Origin: Lacinutrix jangbogonensis
Lineage (GTDB): Bacteria; Bacteroidota; Bacteroidia; Flavobacteriales; Flavobacteriaceae
NCBI RefSeq assembly: GCF_000797445.1
Contig: NZ_JSWF01000046.1
Coordinates: 1 to 64,000, forward strand
DNA: 64,000 bases
Reading direction: 5' to 3'
Positions 34,509 to 43,697 of the stretch are shown here, piece after piece. Under the pieces are notes generated by a model that had not been told where the DNA came from, searched no databases, and worked only from the letters and a program-made list of their open reading frames with translations. The stretch's first letter is position 1. Each line of letters starts with the position of its first letter. A program made the translations under genes and the position numbers.

Positions 34509-36701
34509 TTAAAATTTAAATGTTGCGCCTACTAGAAAGTTTGTAGTTGCCTGTGGATAGTAACCAGCACCTTCAACTGTTGTTGTAGCACCTGGATTAG
34601 ACCACGTATCATCGAAAGTAAAGTAATAACCATTAGAGACATATTCTTCTCCAAAAATATTGTTTACCAAACCAGAGAATAGAATAGACTTAAATATTTT
34701 ATTGGTTTTAATCTCGTAGGTCACATTAAAATCATTTACAAAATAGCTTTCTAATTTAGACGTTTTCGAATCTGTATTTCCCATAAATTGCTCTCCAACA
34801 TATTTGCTTAAAAACGATAGTTGTAAGTTTTCTAAAGGCTGAAAAATTAATGCATTTGCAGCTACAACTTCTGGAGAAAACGAGATGTTTGTTTTTCCTA
34901 AGTTTACAAGAGCACCATCACGAGACACAATGGTTTCATCGTTTTTATTAGAGCTTAGCGTTACATTAGGCTGTAGAGAAAACTTATCGTTTATTTTAAT
35001 AACAGCCTCTAGTTCTAATCCTAAACGCGAACTATTACCAGAATTATTACGAATTGGAGAACCAGTATCATCAATAGCGCCAGTTAACACCAATTGCTCA
35101 TTATATAACATATAATATGCATTCGCGTTAAAAACCAAGCTTGAACTTTTATATCTCCAACCTAATTCGAAATCATTAAGCTGTTCTGGTTTAACATCTG
35201 GATTACTTTCAAAATCACTTCTACTCGCTTCTCTATTCGCTCTAGCATAAGAGAAATAGAAATTATTTCTTTCATTTAAATTATACGATAATCCAGCTTT
35301 AGGATTAAAAAAACCAAAGGTTTTATCGATTTCAAACAATACTAAATCTGAAGTTCTACCACTGGTATCATAATTTACGCTTCTGTATTGTAAATCTCCA
35401 AATAGACTCATTTTATCATTTAATTGGTAGGTTGCTTTAGCAAAAACACTAAAATCATACTTATCACCATCACCTTCATAATAACGATCTCTAATCTCGC
35501 TATTACTTGCAAATTGTGACCAAATTACTTCCCCAAAATGATCTCCATGATAAGAACTATAAAATAAACCAGTACTAAGGTTTAACTTTTGATCTGTGTA
35601 ATTAACGTTAGCATTTAGCACGTAGAAATTATTATCTAACCAGCGTCTTCTTATAACGTCTGTCTCATTTATTGTCTCTCCACCAATACTTATTTCTTGA
35701 AAACCATAAGTAGAAAAATCTTCATCTTCTTTATACTGCTCAAAATAGCCGCGACCATAAGTATAGTTTAGACCTAAGTTTGTCGACCAGTTATTATTAA
35801 TTTTCTCATTCCAATGCAGTTGATAGTGGTCTTGTCTATAATTATCCACCTCATTGTCGTAAAACTGTGTATTTCCGTCGTTGTCTGTGTATTCACCAGA
35901 AGGATTAAAAGTTCTATCATCTCTAAGTACGGTCTCATCAATCCCATTCCAAGCCTGATAAGTAACTTCATGACCTCCAAAAGTAACCGCTTTAATTTGT
36001 GTGTTATCGTCTACATAAGCACCTTGAAGGAAATACGATTTTAAATCTGAAGTTGCTCTATCTATATAACCATCAGAATTTATCTGCGATAAACGTCCTG
36101 AAATTTCAAAGTGATCGTTCATTAACCCTGTACTGTATTTTACAGTATGCTTTCTTGTATTAAAACTACCAAAACTGTTTGAAATTTCTCCACTAGCCTG
36201 CTTTGCCACAGCATCTGTAAGTATATTAATACTAGCTCCAAAAGCTCCCGAACCGTTTGTTGATGTTCCAACTCCACGCTGTAACTGTAGACTTTCTACC
36301 GAAGATGAGAAGTCTCCTAAATTTACCCAAAACGTTCCTAAACTTTCAGAATCATTATAAGGAATACCATTAATGGTAATATTAGTCGATTGTGCACTCA
36401 CTCCACGCACACGAATTCCTGTGTAACCTACTCCTGCTCCAGCATCACTTGTAGTTACCACAGACGGTAAATAGTTTAAAAGAATAGGGATATCCTGACC
36501 AAGATTACGTTTTTCTAATTCTTCTTTAGAAACATTTGAGTGTGTAATTGGAGCATTTGCATCTACTCTAAGCGATTTGATTAAAACTTCATCTAGTGAT
36601 TCAACTTTTGTAGAATCTTGGATAATTTCTTGCGCAAAACCATTTAGCGTAATTGCAGTAAAAGCTAAAAATAAAGTTGTTTTTTTTAATATCATTGTCA
36701 T
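34509..36701 (-). CDS. TonB-dependent outer-membrane receptor, predicted thiamine importer
   Basis: A 730-residue outer-membrane receptor. A signal peptide (ending NGFAQ, from the ATG at 36701 or the one two codons later) is followed by a TonB-box/plug region (LDEVLIKSLRV ... LNYLPSVV ... GYTGIRVRGVSAQSTNITINGIPYNDSES) and a long beta-barrel ending FLVGATFKF. There is no carboxypeptidase-like extension of the SusC type, so a small-molecule receptor fits. Its leader carries a clear TPP riboswitch, and TPP-controlled TonB receptors of Bacteroidota are predicted thiamine transporters. Without the riboswitch, a siderophore receptor would have been the default call. Confidence 0.88.
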   Translation of the reverse strand: MTMILKKTTLFLAFTAITLNGFAQEIIQDSTKVESLDEVLIKSLRVDANAPITHSNVSKEELEKRNLGQDIPILLNYLPSVVTTSDAGAGVGYTGIRVRGVSAQSTNITINGIPYNDSESLGTFWVNLGDFSSSVESLQLQRGVGTSTNGSGAFGASINILTDAVAKQASGEISNSFGSFNTRKHTVKYSTGLMNDHFEISGRLSQINSDGYIDRATSDLKSYFLQGAYVDDNTQIKAVTFGGHEVTYQAWNGIDETVLRDDRTFNPSGEYTDNDGNTQFYDNEVDNYRQDHYQLHWNEKINNNWSTNLGLNYTYGRGYFEQYKEDEDFSTYGFQEISIGGETINETDVIRRRWLDNNFYVLNANVNYTDQKLNLSTGLFYSSYHGDHFGEVIWSQFASNSEIRDRYYEGDGDKYDFSVFAKATYQLNDKMSLFGDLQYRSVNYDTSGRTSDLVLFEIDKTFGFFNPKAGLSYNLNERNNFYFSYARANREASRSDFESNPDVKPEQLNDFELGWRYKSSSLVFNANAYYMLYNEQLVLTGAIDDTGSPIRNNSGNSSRLGLELEAVIKINDKFSLQPNVTLSSNKNDETIVSRDGALVNLGKTNISFSPEVVAANALIFQPLENLQLSFLSKYVGEQFMGNTDSKTSKLESYFVNDFNVTYEIKTNKIFKSILFSGLVNNIFGEEYVSNGYYFTFDDTWSNPGATTTVEGAGYYPQATTNFLVGATFKF

Positions 36702-36828
36702 TCGAAATACATTTAAATCACGAATAAAAAGAGGTAATTATTCTATTATAATAATTAGTTTTTTGAAATAACACCGTGAGATAGCAAAGTTGTTTTTAAT
36801 AAAACCCCTCACAATGACGATAGTATTT

Positions 36829-36909
36829 CTTCAAATTCCTAAACAGCATTACCTGTTCTAGGTTCAATGGGTATGATCTCAGCCGTTTTTATGGCACCCC
36901 TTTTTTGAG
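36829..36909 (-). ncRNA. TPP (THI-box) riboswitch
   Basis: Read on the minus strand, all conserved blocks of the TPP aptamer appear in order: GGGGTGCC, GGCTGAGAT, ATACCC, GAACCT, ACAGGTAATGC, AGGAA. CTCAAA and TTTGAAG at the ends can form P1. It lies about 130 nt upstream of the TonB receptor start. Thiamine pyrophosphate binding is expected to switch the gene off. I do not see a convincing terminator between aptamer and start codon, so translational control is possible. Confidence 0.95.
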
Positions 36910-36964
36910 AACAGTACAAAGGTAAGTCTCTTTTTTTAAATTATTAGAATCTAATAACTAATTT

Positions 36965-37372
36965 TTAATCTAAGTTTGGTTTACGCCTGTTTGCCTTTCG
37001 TTCAGAATTAACACGTTTTTTTTTAAGCCTTTTAAAAATTACAGCCCTGGGAGTTTTAGTAGGAATTCGCTTTTTTTCTAAGTACAAAGCGGTTTTAAGC
37101 AATTGGATTGTTCTAACAATAGCTATATTTTTGTTTCTATGCTGACTTCTACTTTCTCCACATTGAAGTATCAATAAACCTAACTTGGTTATTCTGCTAG
37201 ATAATTTATAAAGAATGACTTCTTTTTGTTTTTTATTTAAAACTAAAGAGTCTTGGATATTAAACGACAATTCAATTTTAGAAGACACTTTATTTACGTG
37301 TTGTCCTCCTGCTCCAGAGCTTCTTATTCCTTTAAACTTGAATTCTTTAATAAGCGCTTCTTGCTTAAACAT
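36965..37372 (-). CDS. arfB: Alternative ribosome-rescue factor ArfB (peptidyl-tRNA hydrolase domain)
   Basis: Hydrolyses peptidyl-tRNA on stalled ribosomes. The 135-residue protein has the class I release-factor catalytic motif GAGGQHVNKVSSK near residues 18-30, an intact GGQ, and a basic C-terminal tail (RLKKKRVNSERKANRRKP) that enters the empty mRNA channel. The ATG overlaps the DUF4301 stop by one base; a longer reading frame upstream lies wholly inside DUF4301 and is rejected. It is the last gene of the minus-strand operon before the riboswitch. Confidence 0.92.
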   Translation of the reverse strand: MFKQEALIKEFKFKGIRSSGAGGQHVNKVSSKIELSFNIQDSLVLNKKQKEVILYKLSSRITKLGLLILQCGESRSQHRNKNIAIVRTIQLLKTALYLEKKRIPTKTPRAVIFKRLKKKRVNSERKANRRKPNLD

Positions 37373-38922
37373 TATAATTGATGTGGTGCCTTTAATAAAT
37401 CTGTAACTGCTTTTACAGGATTGAATGTAACTAGAGGCACTTCTACAAAAATGGTATTCCAATTTGCCATACTGCCATTCCAAAGTCCAGGAGATTCAAG
37501 TGCCTTAATATCTTTACCTGTTTTGGTTTTCATTGTAATAAATCCAGTTTTTGAATCTACAAACTTAGAAAGATCAAATTTTTCACCTTTGTAATCTTTA
37601 ATAGCACAAACTAAATCTACAGGATTAAAATGCGTAGCATTTTTTAGAATACTTTTTTGGTCTTTATTCTTTTTATCTATTTGTGCGGATTCAACTATTT
37701 GCAATGAGATTTTACCACTTTCATCTTTAACCCAAAATGGTCCTCCACCTGGCTCACCTTCATTTCTAACCATCCCACAAACTCGAATAGGTCTATTAAG
37801 TTTGTTTTTGAGATATTCTACTTGATATTTTTGAGAGTATTTCTCGAACTCGTTAGAGATAATAACATTTAATTTTTTTCTTAAAAACCGTGCTATCTCA
37901 ATAAGTTTATCTTCGGAAAGCAACTCTGATTCTAATTGTTTTAAATAGCAAAAAGCTTGCTGTTGTACTTTAAGCAGAATACCTGCTAAAATTTTTTTAT
38001 ATTTTGCTACCTCAAATTCATATTTATAAACTACAACATTATCTATGTTTTTTATAAAAATAACATCTGCATCTAAATCGTTTAAATTAGCTAATAATGC
38101 TCCATGACCAGATGGTCTAAAATGTAAAGAACCATCAACATCTTCTAAAGGTTCATTTTTTGTTGTTACAGCAATAGTATCTGTTTCTTCTTTTTGATAT
38201 GAATAGGAAATATTAAATTTAGTGCTGGTTTTATGCTCTACAATGGATTGGATGCGCATAAATTCGTTATCAAATATGTTTCTATAAATTTCTGAAATCG
38301 TAAAATGAATAGCGGCCAGATTATTTGAAGTAGCATACAATGATGCTTCAAACAAATGCTCTTCGAAAGCAGTAGCAATATGATCTTTATATTTATGAAA
38401 CGGCAACAATCCTTTTGGAGAAAAACTATAGTTTAGTTGCTCTTCATTAAGCATTATTTTTATAAATTCTATCGCTTTTAAATCTGCGGTTAATGCATCA
38501 AATTCTAAAACATGTTTCTTAACTTCTTTAAGAACTATATCGTAAAAAGGAAACTTTTCAACACCTACTACAAATATGGATAAATTGTTTGCTTTATGTT
38601 TATTTATATAACTGTTTATGGTATCCTTTTTAGGGTTATAAGTATCTAAAAACTCGAATAAAAACTTAAACATTCTAGTTGCGGCACCAGATGCCGGAAC
38701 AAATTTTAAAACTTTAAGATCCTCTTTTTGCTCATCGTAAAACGTTGAATATTCGTTCTTTTTTTCTTCAGAAATATTTAATATTCCATGACCTAAAATG
38801 GCAGCAGATTCTAAATTAATACAAGGCAGTCCATGTTTGAAAATTTCAATTTGCTTTAAAACTTTTTTAGTTGTTAGGCCTTTATCTTTTATCTGTTTTA
38901 CTTGTGTTGTGGTGAAATTCAA
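37372..38922 (-). CDS. DUF4301 family protein
   Basis: A 516-residue cytoplasmic protein with the DUF4301 hallmark LKFVPASGAATRMFKFLFEFL near residues 72-92, RPSGHGALLANLNDLDADVIFIKNIDNV in the middle and VRNEGEPGGGPFWV later. The pattern suggests a nucleotidyltransferase-like fold, but no function is established. The only plausible start is TTG, overlapping the preceding stop as TTGA; the next in-frame Met is about 80 residues in and would remove conserved sequence. The tight overlaps on both sides place it firmly in the transporter/kinase operon. Confidence 0.85.
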   Translation of the reverse strand: MNFTTTQVKQIKDKGLTTKKVLKQIEIFKHGLPCINLESAAILGHGILNISEEKKNEYSTFYDEQKEDLKVLKFVPASGAATRMFKFLFEFLDTYNPKKDTINSYINKHKANNLSIFVVGVEKFPFYDIVLKEVKKHVLEFDALTADLKAIEFIKIMLNEEQLNYSFSPKGLLPFHKYKDHIATAFEEHLFEASLYATSNNLAAIHFTISEIYRNIFDNEFMRIQSIVEHKTSTKFNISYSYQKEETDTIAVTTKNEPLEDVDGSLHFRPSGHGALLANLNDLDADVIFIKNIDNVVVYKYEFEVAKYKKILAGILLKVQQQAFCYLKQLESELLSEDKLIEIARFLRKKLNVIISNEFEKYSQKYQVEYLKNKLNRPIRVCGMVRNEGEPGGGPFWVKDESGKISLQIVESAQIDKKNKDQKSILKNATHFNPVDLVCAIKDYKGEKFDLSKFVDSKTGFITMKTKTGKDIKALESPGLWNGSMANWNTIFVEVPLVTFNPVKAVTDLLKAPHQL

Positions 38923-39488
38923 TTTTTATTTTCTATTAATTTATTTATATGTTTTACAGCAGTTTCGAGACGTTCATTTTTACTACCTTTTAGCAAAACA
39001 TAAGGCCTGTTATACTTTTTTAGGGTTGTTTCAAAAACTTTAAACATGGCCTCTCTTTCTTGAGGCTTGTCTCTTAAATCATCTGCTTCCCAAGGTGTAT
39101 CAATATACGTTAAAAAATATAAATCATAAGTGTTTTCTAATGCATATTTTGCCAAAATAGGATCGCAACTTCCTGAATAATAAGTTTCAGAATAGACCTT
39201 TGTTTCTAGCAAATCTGTATCGCAAATTAATACTGAATCTGTTTTTTTTGCTAATTTATTTTCTAAAGATATTTGCCCTTCCGCAATGGGTAGTAAATCT
39301 TTTAACTCGCAAGTTTTTCGTTCGTTATTCCATTTGTTTTGAAGATATTCACGAGCATATTCACCAACCCAAACCGAGTTATAATAGTGTGCTAATTGTT
39401 TAGCTAATGTTGTTTTTCCTGTAGATTCTGGACCAAACAAGACTACTTTTTGGCAATTTGCAGGTTGTTGTCTATACTTTTTTTCCAT
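38919..39488 (-). CDS. NadR-like P-loop kinase, possible thiamine (or nicotinamide riboside) kinase
   Basis: A 189-residue protein of the NadR C-terminal kinase type: Walker A GPESTGKTTLAKQLA near residues 19-33, EYAREYLQNKW, Walker B-like VLICDTDLLETKVYSE, and the lid segment WEADDLRDKPQEREAMF. NadR kinases phosphorylate nicotinamide riboside. Here the adjacent PnuC-type transporter, thiamine-binding protein and TPP-controlled receptor make thiamine an attractive alternative substrate, trapping the imported vitamin by phosphorylation. The start overlaps the transporter gene by 46 bases. Substrate is inference. Confidence 0.8.
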   Translation of the reverse strand: MEKKYRQQPANCQKVVLFGPESTGKTTLAKQLAHYYNSVWVGEYAREYLQNKWNNERKTCELKDLLPIAEGQISLENKLAKKTDSVLICDTDLLETKVYSETYYSGSCDPILAKYALENTYDLYFLTYIDTPWEADDLRDKPQEREAMFKVFETTLKKYNRPYVLLKGSKNERLETAVKHINKLIENKN

Positions 39489-40081
39489 TGTAAATAACCT
39501 TGAATAGCTAAAATTGTAAATATAAAATATTGAAGCGATAAGATGCCTAAACCTCTATAAGCGTATAATGGTACTGTTATTATATTTGCAATAATCCACA
39601 GTGTCCAGTTTTCTAATTTCTTTGTTGCCATATACCACATAGCGGTAAAGAAAATTCCTGAAGTAAATATATCAATATAGTTTGGTATTTGTATTGAATA
39701 ATTATATGCTTTGTAAACTAAATAGGTAACAAACATGGTTACAAAAAACAAGACAAAACCGATTAATTTTTCTCGGGTATTTGTCCTAGAAATAGGAACC
39801 AAATATTTATCATCACGCTTTCTAGACCAATTCCACCAGCCATAAACACTCATAACAGAGTAGTAAAAATTAATCATCATATCACCAAAATATTCTGCTT
39901 TATATAGCAGGTAAACAGTAATTACCGTTGCTACTAGTCCAGTAGGATAAACTAAAATGTTTTCTCTTTTTGCAAAAATTACACTTGCTATACCGAAGAC
40001 AAATGCCAATGCTTCTAGAGTTAAATCGGTAGTTGTTACATTTTTGTAAGCATCGAGAAAAAAATCAAAAACTTGGCTCAT
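39443..40081 (-). CDS. PnuC-family vitamin transporter, probably PnuT (thiamine)
   Basis: A 212-residue inner-membrane protein with seven or so helices and PnuC signatures: ASVIFAKRENILVYPTGLVATVITVYLLYKAEYFGDMMINFYYSVMSVYGWWNW (helices 2-3 with the YGWWNW motif) and TKKLENWTLWIIANIITVPLYAYRG. PnuC imports nicotinamide riboside by facilitated diffusion; the PnuT subgroup imports thiamine. Genomic context (TPP riboswitch receptor, thiamine-binding-fold gene) favours PnuT. It overlaps the kinase gene downstream and the small gene upstream, indicating tight coupling. Confidence 0.85.
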   Translation of the reverse strand: MSQVFDFFLDAYKNVTTTDLTLEALAFVFGIASVIFAKRENILVYPTGLVATVITVYLLYKAEYFGDMMINFYYSVMSVYGWWNWSRKRDDKYLVPISRTNTREKLIGFVLFFVTMFVTYLVYKAYNYSIQIPNYIDIFTSGIFFTAMWYMATKKLENWTLWIIANIITVPLYAYRGLGILSLQYFIFTILAIQGYLQWKKSIDNNLQIAKK

Positions 40082-40325
40082 AATTACTTCTATCGGTTTT
40101 AACTATTTTAATTGTGAGCACACAAATATCTTGATTCTCGAAAGATGATTTAATCGTTTCGGTTAAAAAAGGCATTAATGTATTATAATCACCATAAATT
40201 TGAGTACTTAACGGGTTCTCTAAAACCGTGAATTCTGAATCACGAAGTACTTTTATAAAGTCTATAACGTGTATTTCATAATCATCTTGCAATGGTGATA
40301 ATGTTAGGTCTACTGAAATATTCAT
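40065..40325 (-). CDS. Thiamine-binding-like small protein (MTH1187/YkoF fold)
   Basis: An 86-residue protein reading MNISVDLTLSPLQDDYEIHV, then FIKVLRDSEF, NPLSTQIYGDYNTLMPFL and CVLTIKIVKTD. This ferredoxin-like layout with an early Pro-Leu, a mid-chain NPLSTQIYG and a short helix after it is that of the thiamine-binding-like/YkoF-MTH1187 superfamily. It overlaps the PnuC-type gene by 17 bases. If the assignment holds, it is independent support for thiamine as the operon's substrate. It may deliver or sense the vitamin in the cytoplasm. Confidence 0.75.
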   Translation of the reverse strand: MNISVDLTLSPLQDDYEIHVIDFIKVLRDSEFTVLENPLSTQIYGDYNTLMPFLTETIKSSFENQDICVLTIKIVKTDRSNYEPSF

Positions 40326-40326
40326 A

Positions 40327-41037
40327 TCATCTTTTTATCTTATTAAAAAAGCTTTCATCTTCTTCAAAAGCAGTTCCAATAACAACTAAATCTGCTCCAG
40401 CATTAAATGCTTTGTCTATTGCAAATTTACTTCTAATCCCTCCACCAACTATTAAAGGAATATTAATTTCTGCTTTTACAGCTTTAATTACTGCTTCTTG
40501 AACCTCATGTTTTGCTCCACTTCCTGCTTCCAAATAAACTAACTGCATACCTAACAATTGTGCTGCTTTTGCTGTATCTACAATTTCTTGTGTGTTTTTT
40601 AAAGGCTCCGTATTTGTAACCTTTTGTGTTGCTGTTTCTTTTTGACCATCTATTAAAATATATCCTGTTGGAATGATTTCTAAATCGCTATTTCTCAATT
40701 TTGAAACGGCTTTTACATGCTGCCCAATTAAGTATTCAGGATTTCTACCAGATACTAATGACAAAAACAAAATAGCATCTGCTTGATTAGAGATTTGAGT
40801 AACGTCTCCAGGAAACAAAACAATTGGTAAACTAGTTAATGGCTTTATAGCTGAAATTAATGCTTCCGTAGCATGCGCTTCTACTGTACTTCCTCCAATA
40901 AATATATGTGAAGCAATAGATTTGTTAACTTTAGCTATAAATTGCGATGCCTTTTTTAAATTAAACACATCAGGATCTATTAAAACGGCTAAGTTTTGTT
41001 TTTCTGACGTTTTTATATGTTCTAAAATAGTCTTCAT
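40327..41037 (-). CDS. Geranylgeranylglyceryl phosphate synthase family protein
   Basis: A 236-residue TIM-barrel prenyltransferase that joins a polyprenyl diphosphate to glycerol-1-phosphate. Motifs are VLIDPDVFNL (Asp for Mg), HIFIGGSTVEA, VLFPGDVTQIS, YLEAGSGA and the phosphate-binding VGGGIRSKFAIDKAFNAGADLVVIGTA. Bacteroidota carry the GGGPS group of this otherwise archaeal ether-lipid enzyme; the product's role in bacteria is poorly understood. It lies 1 bp from its upstream and downstream neighbours, in the same operon. Confidence 0.92.
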   Translation of the reverse strand: MKTILEHIKTSEKQNLAVLIDPDVFNLKKASQFIAKVNKSIASHIFIGGSTVEAHATEALISAIKPLTSLPIVLFPGDVTQISNQADAILFLSLVSGRNPEYLIGQHVKAVSKLRNSDLEIIPTGYILIDGQKETATQKVTNTEPLKNTQEIVDTAKAAQLLGMQLVYLEAGSGAKHEVQEAVIKAVKAEINIPLIVGGGIRSKFAIDKAFNAGADLVVIGTAFEEDESFFNKIKR

Positions 41038-41038
41038 A

Positions 41039-41665
41039 TTATCCTATAACATAGGCACAAGTGAATCCTTCAAATTCTAAGAAACAAGAATTGTATCTGT
41101 ATTTTTTCATCTTATAATCCACCCAACAGACAGTTTCAAGGTCTTTTAACATAAACGGAATCACTAAAAAATGTTCCTTAAACAACATGCCTCGAGTTGC
41201 AAATAACTTATAAAGCGATTCTTTAATTCCCCAAATAACAGTTAATTTTCTAATATAATTGGTATGTGCTTCGGCTAAATACTGAAACTCATAATCGACA
41301 AATTTCGTTGCAATAATACTGATTTTTTCGCGCTGTTTTTCTATGTCTATACCAACTTCGATATCACTAATAATAACTCCCGAAAATGTAAAACTATGTG
41401 TTATAGAAATATGTTTCCCATCTTTTAAATGTGGTTTTCCATTCTCATCATAAAACAAGTCTTGATCTGTATAGCCAAATTCTCGCAAAAGGTGCCGAAC
41501 ACTTAAAAACCCACGTTGATGCAGCTCGCTTTTCATTCTTTTAACACGCATTAAACTTCCTGATTTTAAGTCTAATAGCGAAAATAAAGCATCATAAGAC
41601 TCTTCAATCTTCCAGATTTTAACAGTAGTTTGTGAGTTTACACTAATGGATTTGTAAAGTGGCAT
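41039..41665 (-). CDS. 4'-phosphopantetheinyl transferase superfamily protein
   Basis: A 208-residue Sfp/HetI-like transferase that activates acyl- or peptidyl-carrier proteins by attaching phosphopantetheine from CoA. Key residues are visible: HISITHSF near 89-95, VGIDIE near 107-112 (Mg-binding Asp and Glu) and WGIKESLYK near 149-157. First gene of the minus-strand run, divergent from ahcY. No PKS/NRPS is visible here, so the carrier protein target lies elsewhere (flexirubin-type aryl polyene synthesis is one possibility in the family). Confidence 0.88.
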   Translation of the reverse strand: MPLYKSISVNSQTTVKIWKIEESYDALFSLLDLKSGSLMRVKRMKSELHQRGFLSVRHLLREFGYTDQDLFYDENGKPHLKDGKHISITHSFTFSGVIISDIEVGIDIEKQREKISIIATKFVDYEFQYLAEAHTNYIRKLTVIWGIKESLYKLFATRGMLFKEHFLVIPFMLKDLETVCWVDYKMKKYRYNSCFLEFEGFTCAYVIG

Positions 41666-41696
41666 TTAATATTCTAAATGTTATTGATTATCTTTG
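41665..41696 (+). promoter_or_regulatory. Predicted ahcY promoter
   Basis: TTTA (41665-41668), a 20-nt spacer and TATCTTTG (41689-41696), the latter an exact -7 match. The leader of about 90 nt contains a short palindrome CGCCTAAGGCG right at the expected transcript start. Confidence 0.6.
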
Positions 41697-41794
41697 CATC
41701 GCCTAAGGCGAATTTGGCATTTTTTGATGTAGCTAATTTAGTTATTTAAGCCATAAACCCAAAGACAAGTATAATTTAAAAAGAAATAAACACT

Positions 41795-43111
41795 ATGAGT
41801 ACAAAAACAGTTGCTTACGTACCTAATAAGGTAAAAGACATGTCGCTTGCGGCTTGGGGAAGAAAAGAAATTAATTTAGCCGAAGCAGAAATGCCAGGTT
41901 TAATGAGTTTACGTGAAGAATATAAAAACGAGCAACCATTAAAAGGTGCGCGTATTGCAGGTTGTTTACACATGACTATTCAAACTGCCGTTTTAATTGA
42001 AACATTACAAGCTTTAGGTGCAGAAGTTACTTGGAGTTCTTGTAATATATTCTCTACACAAGATCAAGCAGCCGCTGCAATTGCAGATGCTGGAACTGCT
42101 GTTTACGCATGGAAAGACATGACAGAAGAAGAGTTTGATTGGTGTATAGAACAAACTTTATTCTTTGGTGAAGACAGAAAGCCGTTAAACATGATTTTGG
42201 ATGATGGTGGAGATTTAACAAATATGGTTTTAGACCGTTATCCAGAATTATCTGATGGTATTAAAGGTCTATCTGAAGAAACTACAACTGGTGTTCACAG
42301 ACTTTACGAGCGTGTAAAAAACGGAACATTAACAATGCCAGCAATTAACGTAAACGATTCTGTAACGAAGTCGAAATTCGATAATAAATACGGTTGTAAA
42401 GAATCTGCTGTAGATGCTATACGTCGAGCAACAGATACTATGTTAGCAGGAAAACGTGTAACAGTTTGTGGTTATGGTGATGTTGGTAAAGGTACTGCTG
42501 CTTCTTTTAAAGGCGCAGGAAGTATTGTAACAGTAACTGAAATTGATCCAATTTGTGCTTTACAAGCTGCAATGGACGGTTTTGAAGTTAAAAAACTTGA
42601 AACTGTTGTTGCAAATTCTGATATCGTAATTACGACTACAGGAAATAAAGATATTGTACGTGCAGAGCATTTTGAAGCCATGAAAGACAAAGTTATAGTA
42701 TGTAACATTGGTCATTTTGACAACGAAATACAAGTAGGATGGTTAAACGATAACCATGGTCATACTAAAGATACTATCAAACCTCAAGTTGACAAATACA
42801 ACATCGACGGAAAAGATATTATTTTACTTGCCGAAGGTCGTTTAGTAAACTTAGGTTGTGCAACTGGACACCCTAGCTTTGTAATGAGTAACTCGTTTAC
42901 AAACCAAACTTTAGCGCAAATAGAACTTTGGAAAAACAGTGCAGCATATAAAAATGATGTATACATGTTACCAAAGTACTTAGATGAAAAAGTAGCAAAA
43001 TTACACTTAGAAAAAATTGGTGTTGAGTTAACAGAACTTGCAGAATACCAAGCTGATTATATTGGTGTAAAGGTTGAAGGACCTTACAAGCCTGAACATT
43101 ACAGGTACTAA
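41795..43111 (+). CDS. ahcY: Adenosylhomocysteinase
   Basis: Hydrolyses S-adenosylhomocysteine to adenosine and homocysteine, keeping the methyl cycle running. The 438-residue NAD-dependent enzyme shows [19 protein letters not shown], the [17 protein letters not shown] substrate region, the NAD Rossmann motif [18 protein letters not shown] near residues 227-244, HFDNEIQV and the C-terminal [13 protein letters not shown] with the conserved Lys/Tyr that cap NAD. Complete. Monocistronic, with promoter and strong terminator. Confidence 0.98.
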   Translation: MSTKTVAYVPNKVKDMSLAAWGRKEINLAEAEMPGLMSLREEYKNEQPLKGARIAGCLHMTIQTAVLIETLQALGAEVTWSSCNIFSTQDQAAAAIADAGTAVYAWKDMTEEEFDWCIEQTLFFGEDRKPLNMILDDGGDLTNMVLDRYPELSDGIKGLSEETTTGVHRLYERVKNGTLTMPAINVNDSVTKSKFDNKYGCKESAVDAIRRATDTMLAGKRVTVCGYGDVGKGTAASFKGAGSIVTVTEIDPICALQAAMDGFEVKKLETVVANSDIVITTTGNKDIVRAEHFEAMKDKVIVCNIGHFDNEIQVGWLNDNHGHTKDTIKPQVDKYNIDGKDIILLAEGRLVNLGCATGHPSFVMSNSFTNQTLAQIELWKNSAAYKNDVYMLPKYLDEKVAKLHLEKIGVELTELAEYQADYIGVKVEGPYKPEHYRY

Positions 43112-43114
43112 TAA

Positions 43115-43185
43115 ATTCCTTTTAAAAAAGGAATCTTAATACTATTAAACCCAAACATTCATAGAATGTTTGGGTTTTGTTTTTT
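43115..43185 (+). terminator. Two consecutive hairpins, the second an ahcY terminator
   Basis: ATTCCTTTT/AAAAGGAAT right after the ahcY stop, then AAACCCAAACATT-CATAG-AATGTTTGGGTTT (43147-43177) followed by a T-rich run. Confidence 0.85.
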
Positions 43186-43230
43186 AAAACATATAAATTA
43201 TTAACTTCACAGTATTAAAAGAACAATTTT

Positions 43231-43695
43231 ATGAGTTTGAAAAAGTTAAACATCGCACTTAATAGTTTAGAAGCACATATTGAAAATCATAGTGTTTCAA
43301 ACACAAAAATATCTAATGGAAATGTAGCTTGGCATATAGACCACAGTCTTAAAGTACATAATAATGTCATGACTGCACTCCAAAAATCTGATCCTAAAAC
43401 TTATAAAAACAATTTTAGCTTTTTGGGTAAGCTGTTCTTTGCGCTTGGTTTTTTTCCAAGAGGAAAAGCCAAAGCTCCAAAACATGTAACGCCACCAGAC
43501 ATTATTTTAAAAGAAGATTTAATCTCGCAAATAGAATTTGCTAAGGCCAATGTTGGAACAATTACTAGTTTACAAAAGAATGCTTTTTTTAAACATCCTT
43601 TATTTGGTGATATTAATACGAGTAGAGTCTATCGTTTTTTAGAAATGCACACTAACCATCATTTAAAGATTATTGATGCTATTATGAAGAAATAG
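43231..43695 (+). CDS. DinB-like/DUF1569 family protein
   Basis: A 154-residue helical-bundle protein. GNVAWHIDHSLKVHNNVM (His near residue 35), FFPRGKAKAPKHVTPPD and RFLEMHTNHHLKIIDAIM (terminal His cluster) match the DinB-like/DUF1569 pattern, in which His residues from separate helices bind a metal. The family includes thiol-dependent transferases and hydrolases; the activity here is unknown. Confidence 0.7.
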   Translation: MSLKKLNIALNSLEAHIENHSVSNTKISNGNVAWHIDHSLKVHNNVMTALQKSDPKTYKNNFSFLGKLFFALGFFPRGKAKAPKHVTPPDIILKEDLISQIEFAKANVGTITSLQKNAFFKHPLFGDINTSRVYRFLEMHTNHHLKIIDAIMKK

Positions 43696-43697
43696 TT

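Noticed and set aside
37373-37483. Longer ArfB start inside DUF4301
   Set aside because: The extra 37 residues are an out-of-frame reading of the conserved DUF4301 gene; the ATG overlapping its stop gives the standard ArfB N-terminus.
39443-40081. PnuC-type protein as a certain nicotinamide riboside transporter
   Set aside because: The sequence cannot separate PnuC from PnuT by eye, and the TPP riboswitch and thiamine-binding-like neighbour favour thiamine.
41697-41794. SAM or SAH riboswitch upstream of ahcY
   Set aside because: Only a short CGCCTAAGGCG palindrome is present; none of the conserved aptamer blocks is visible.
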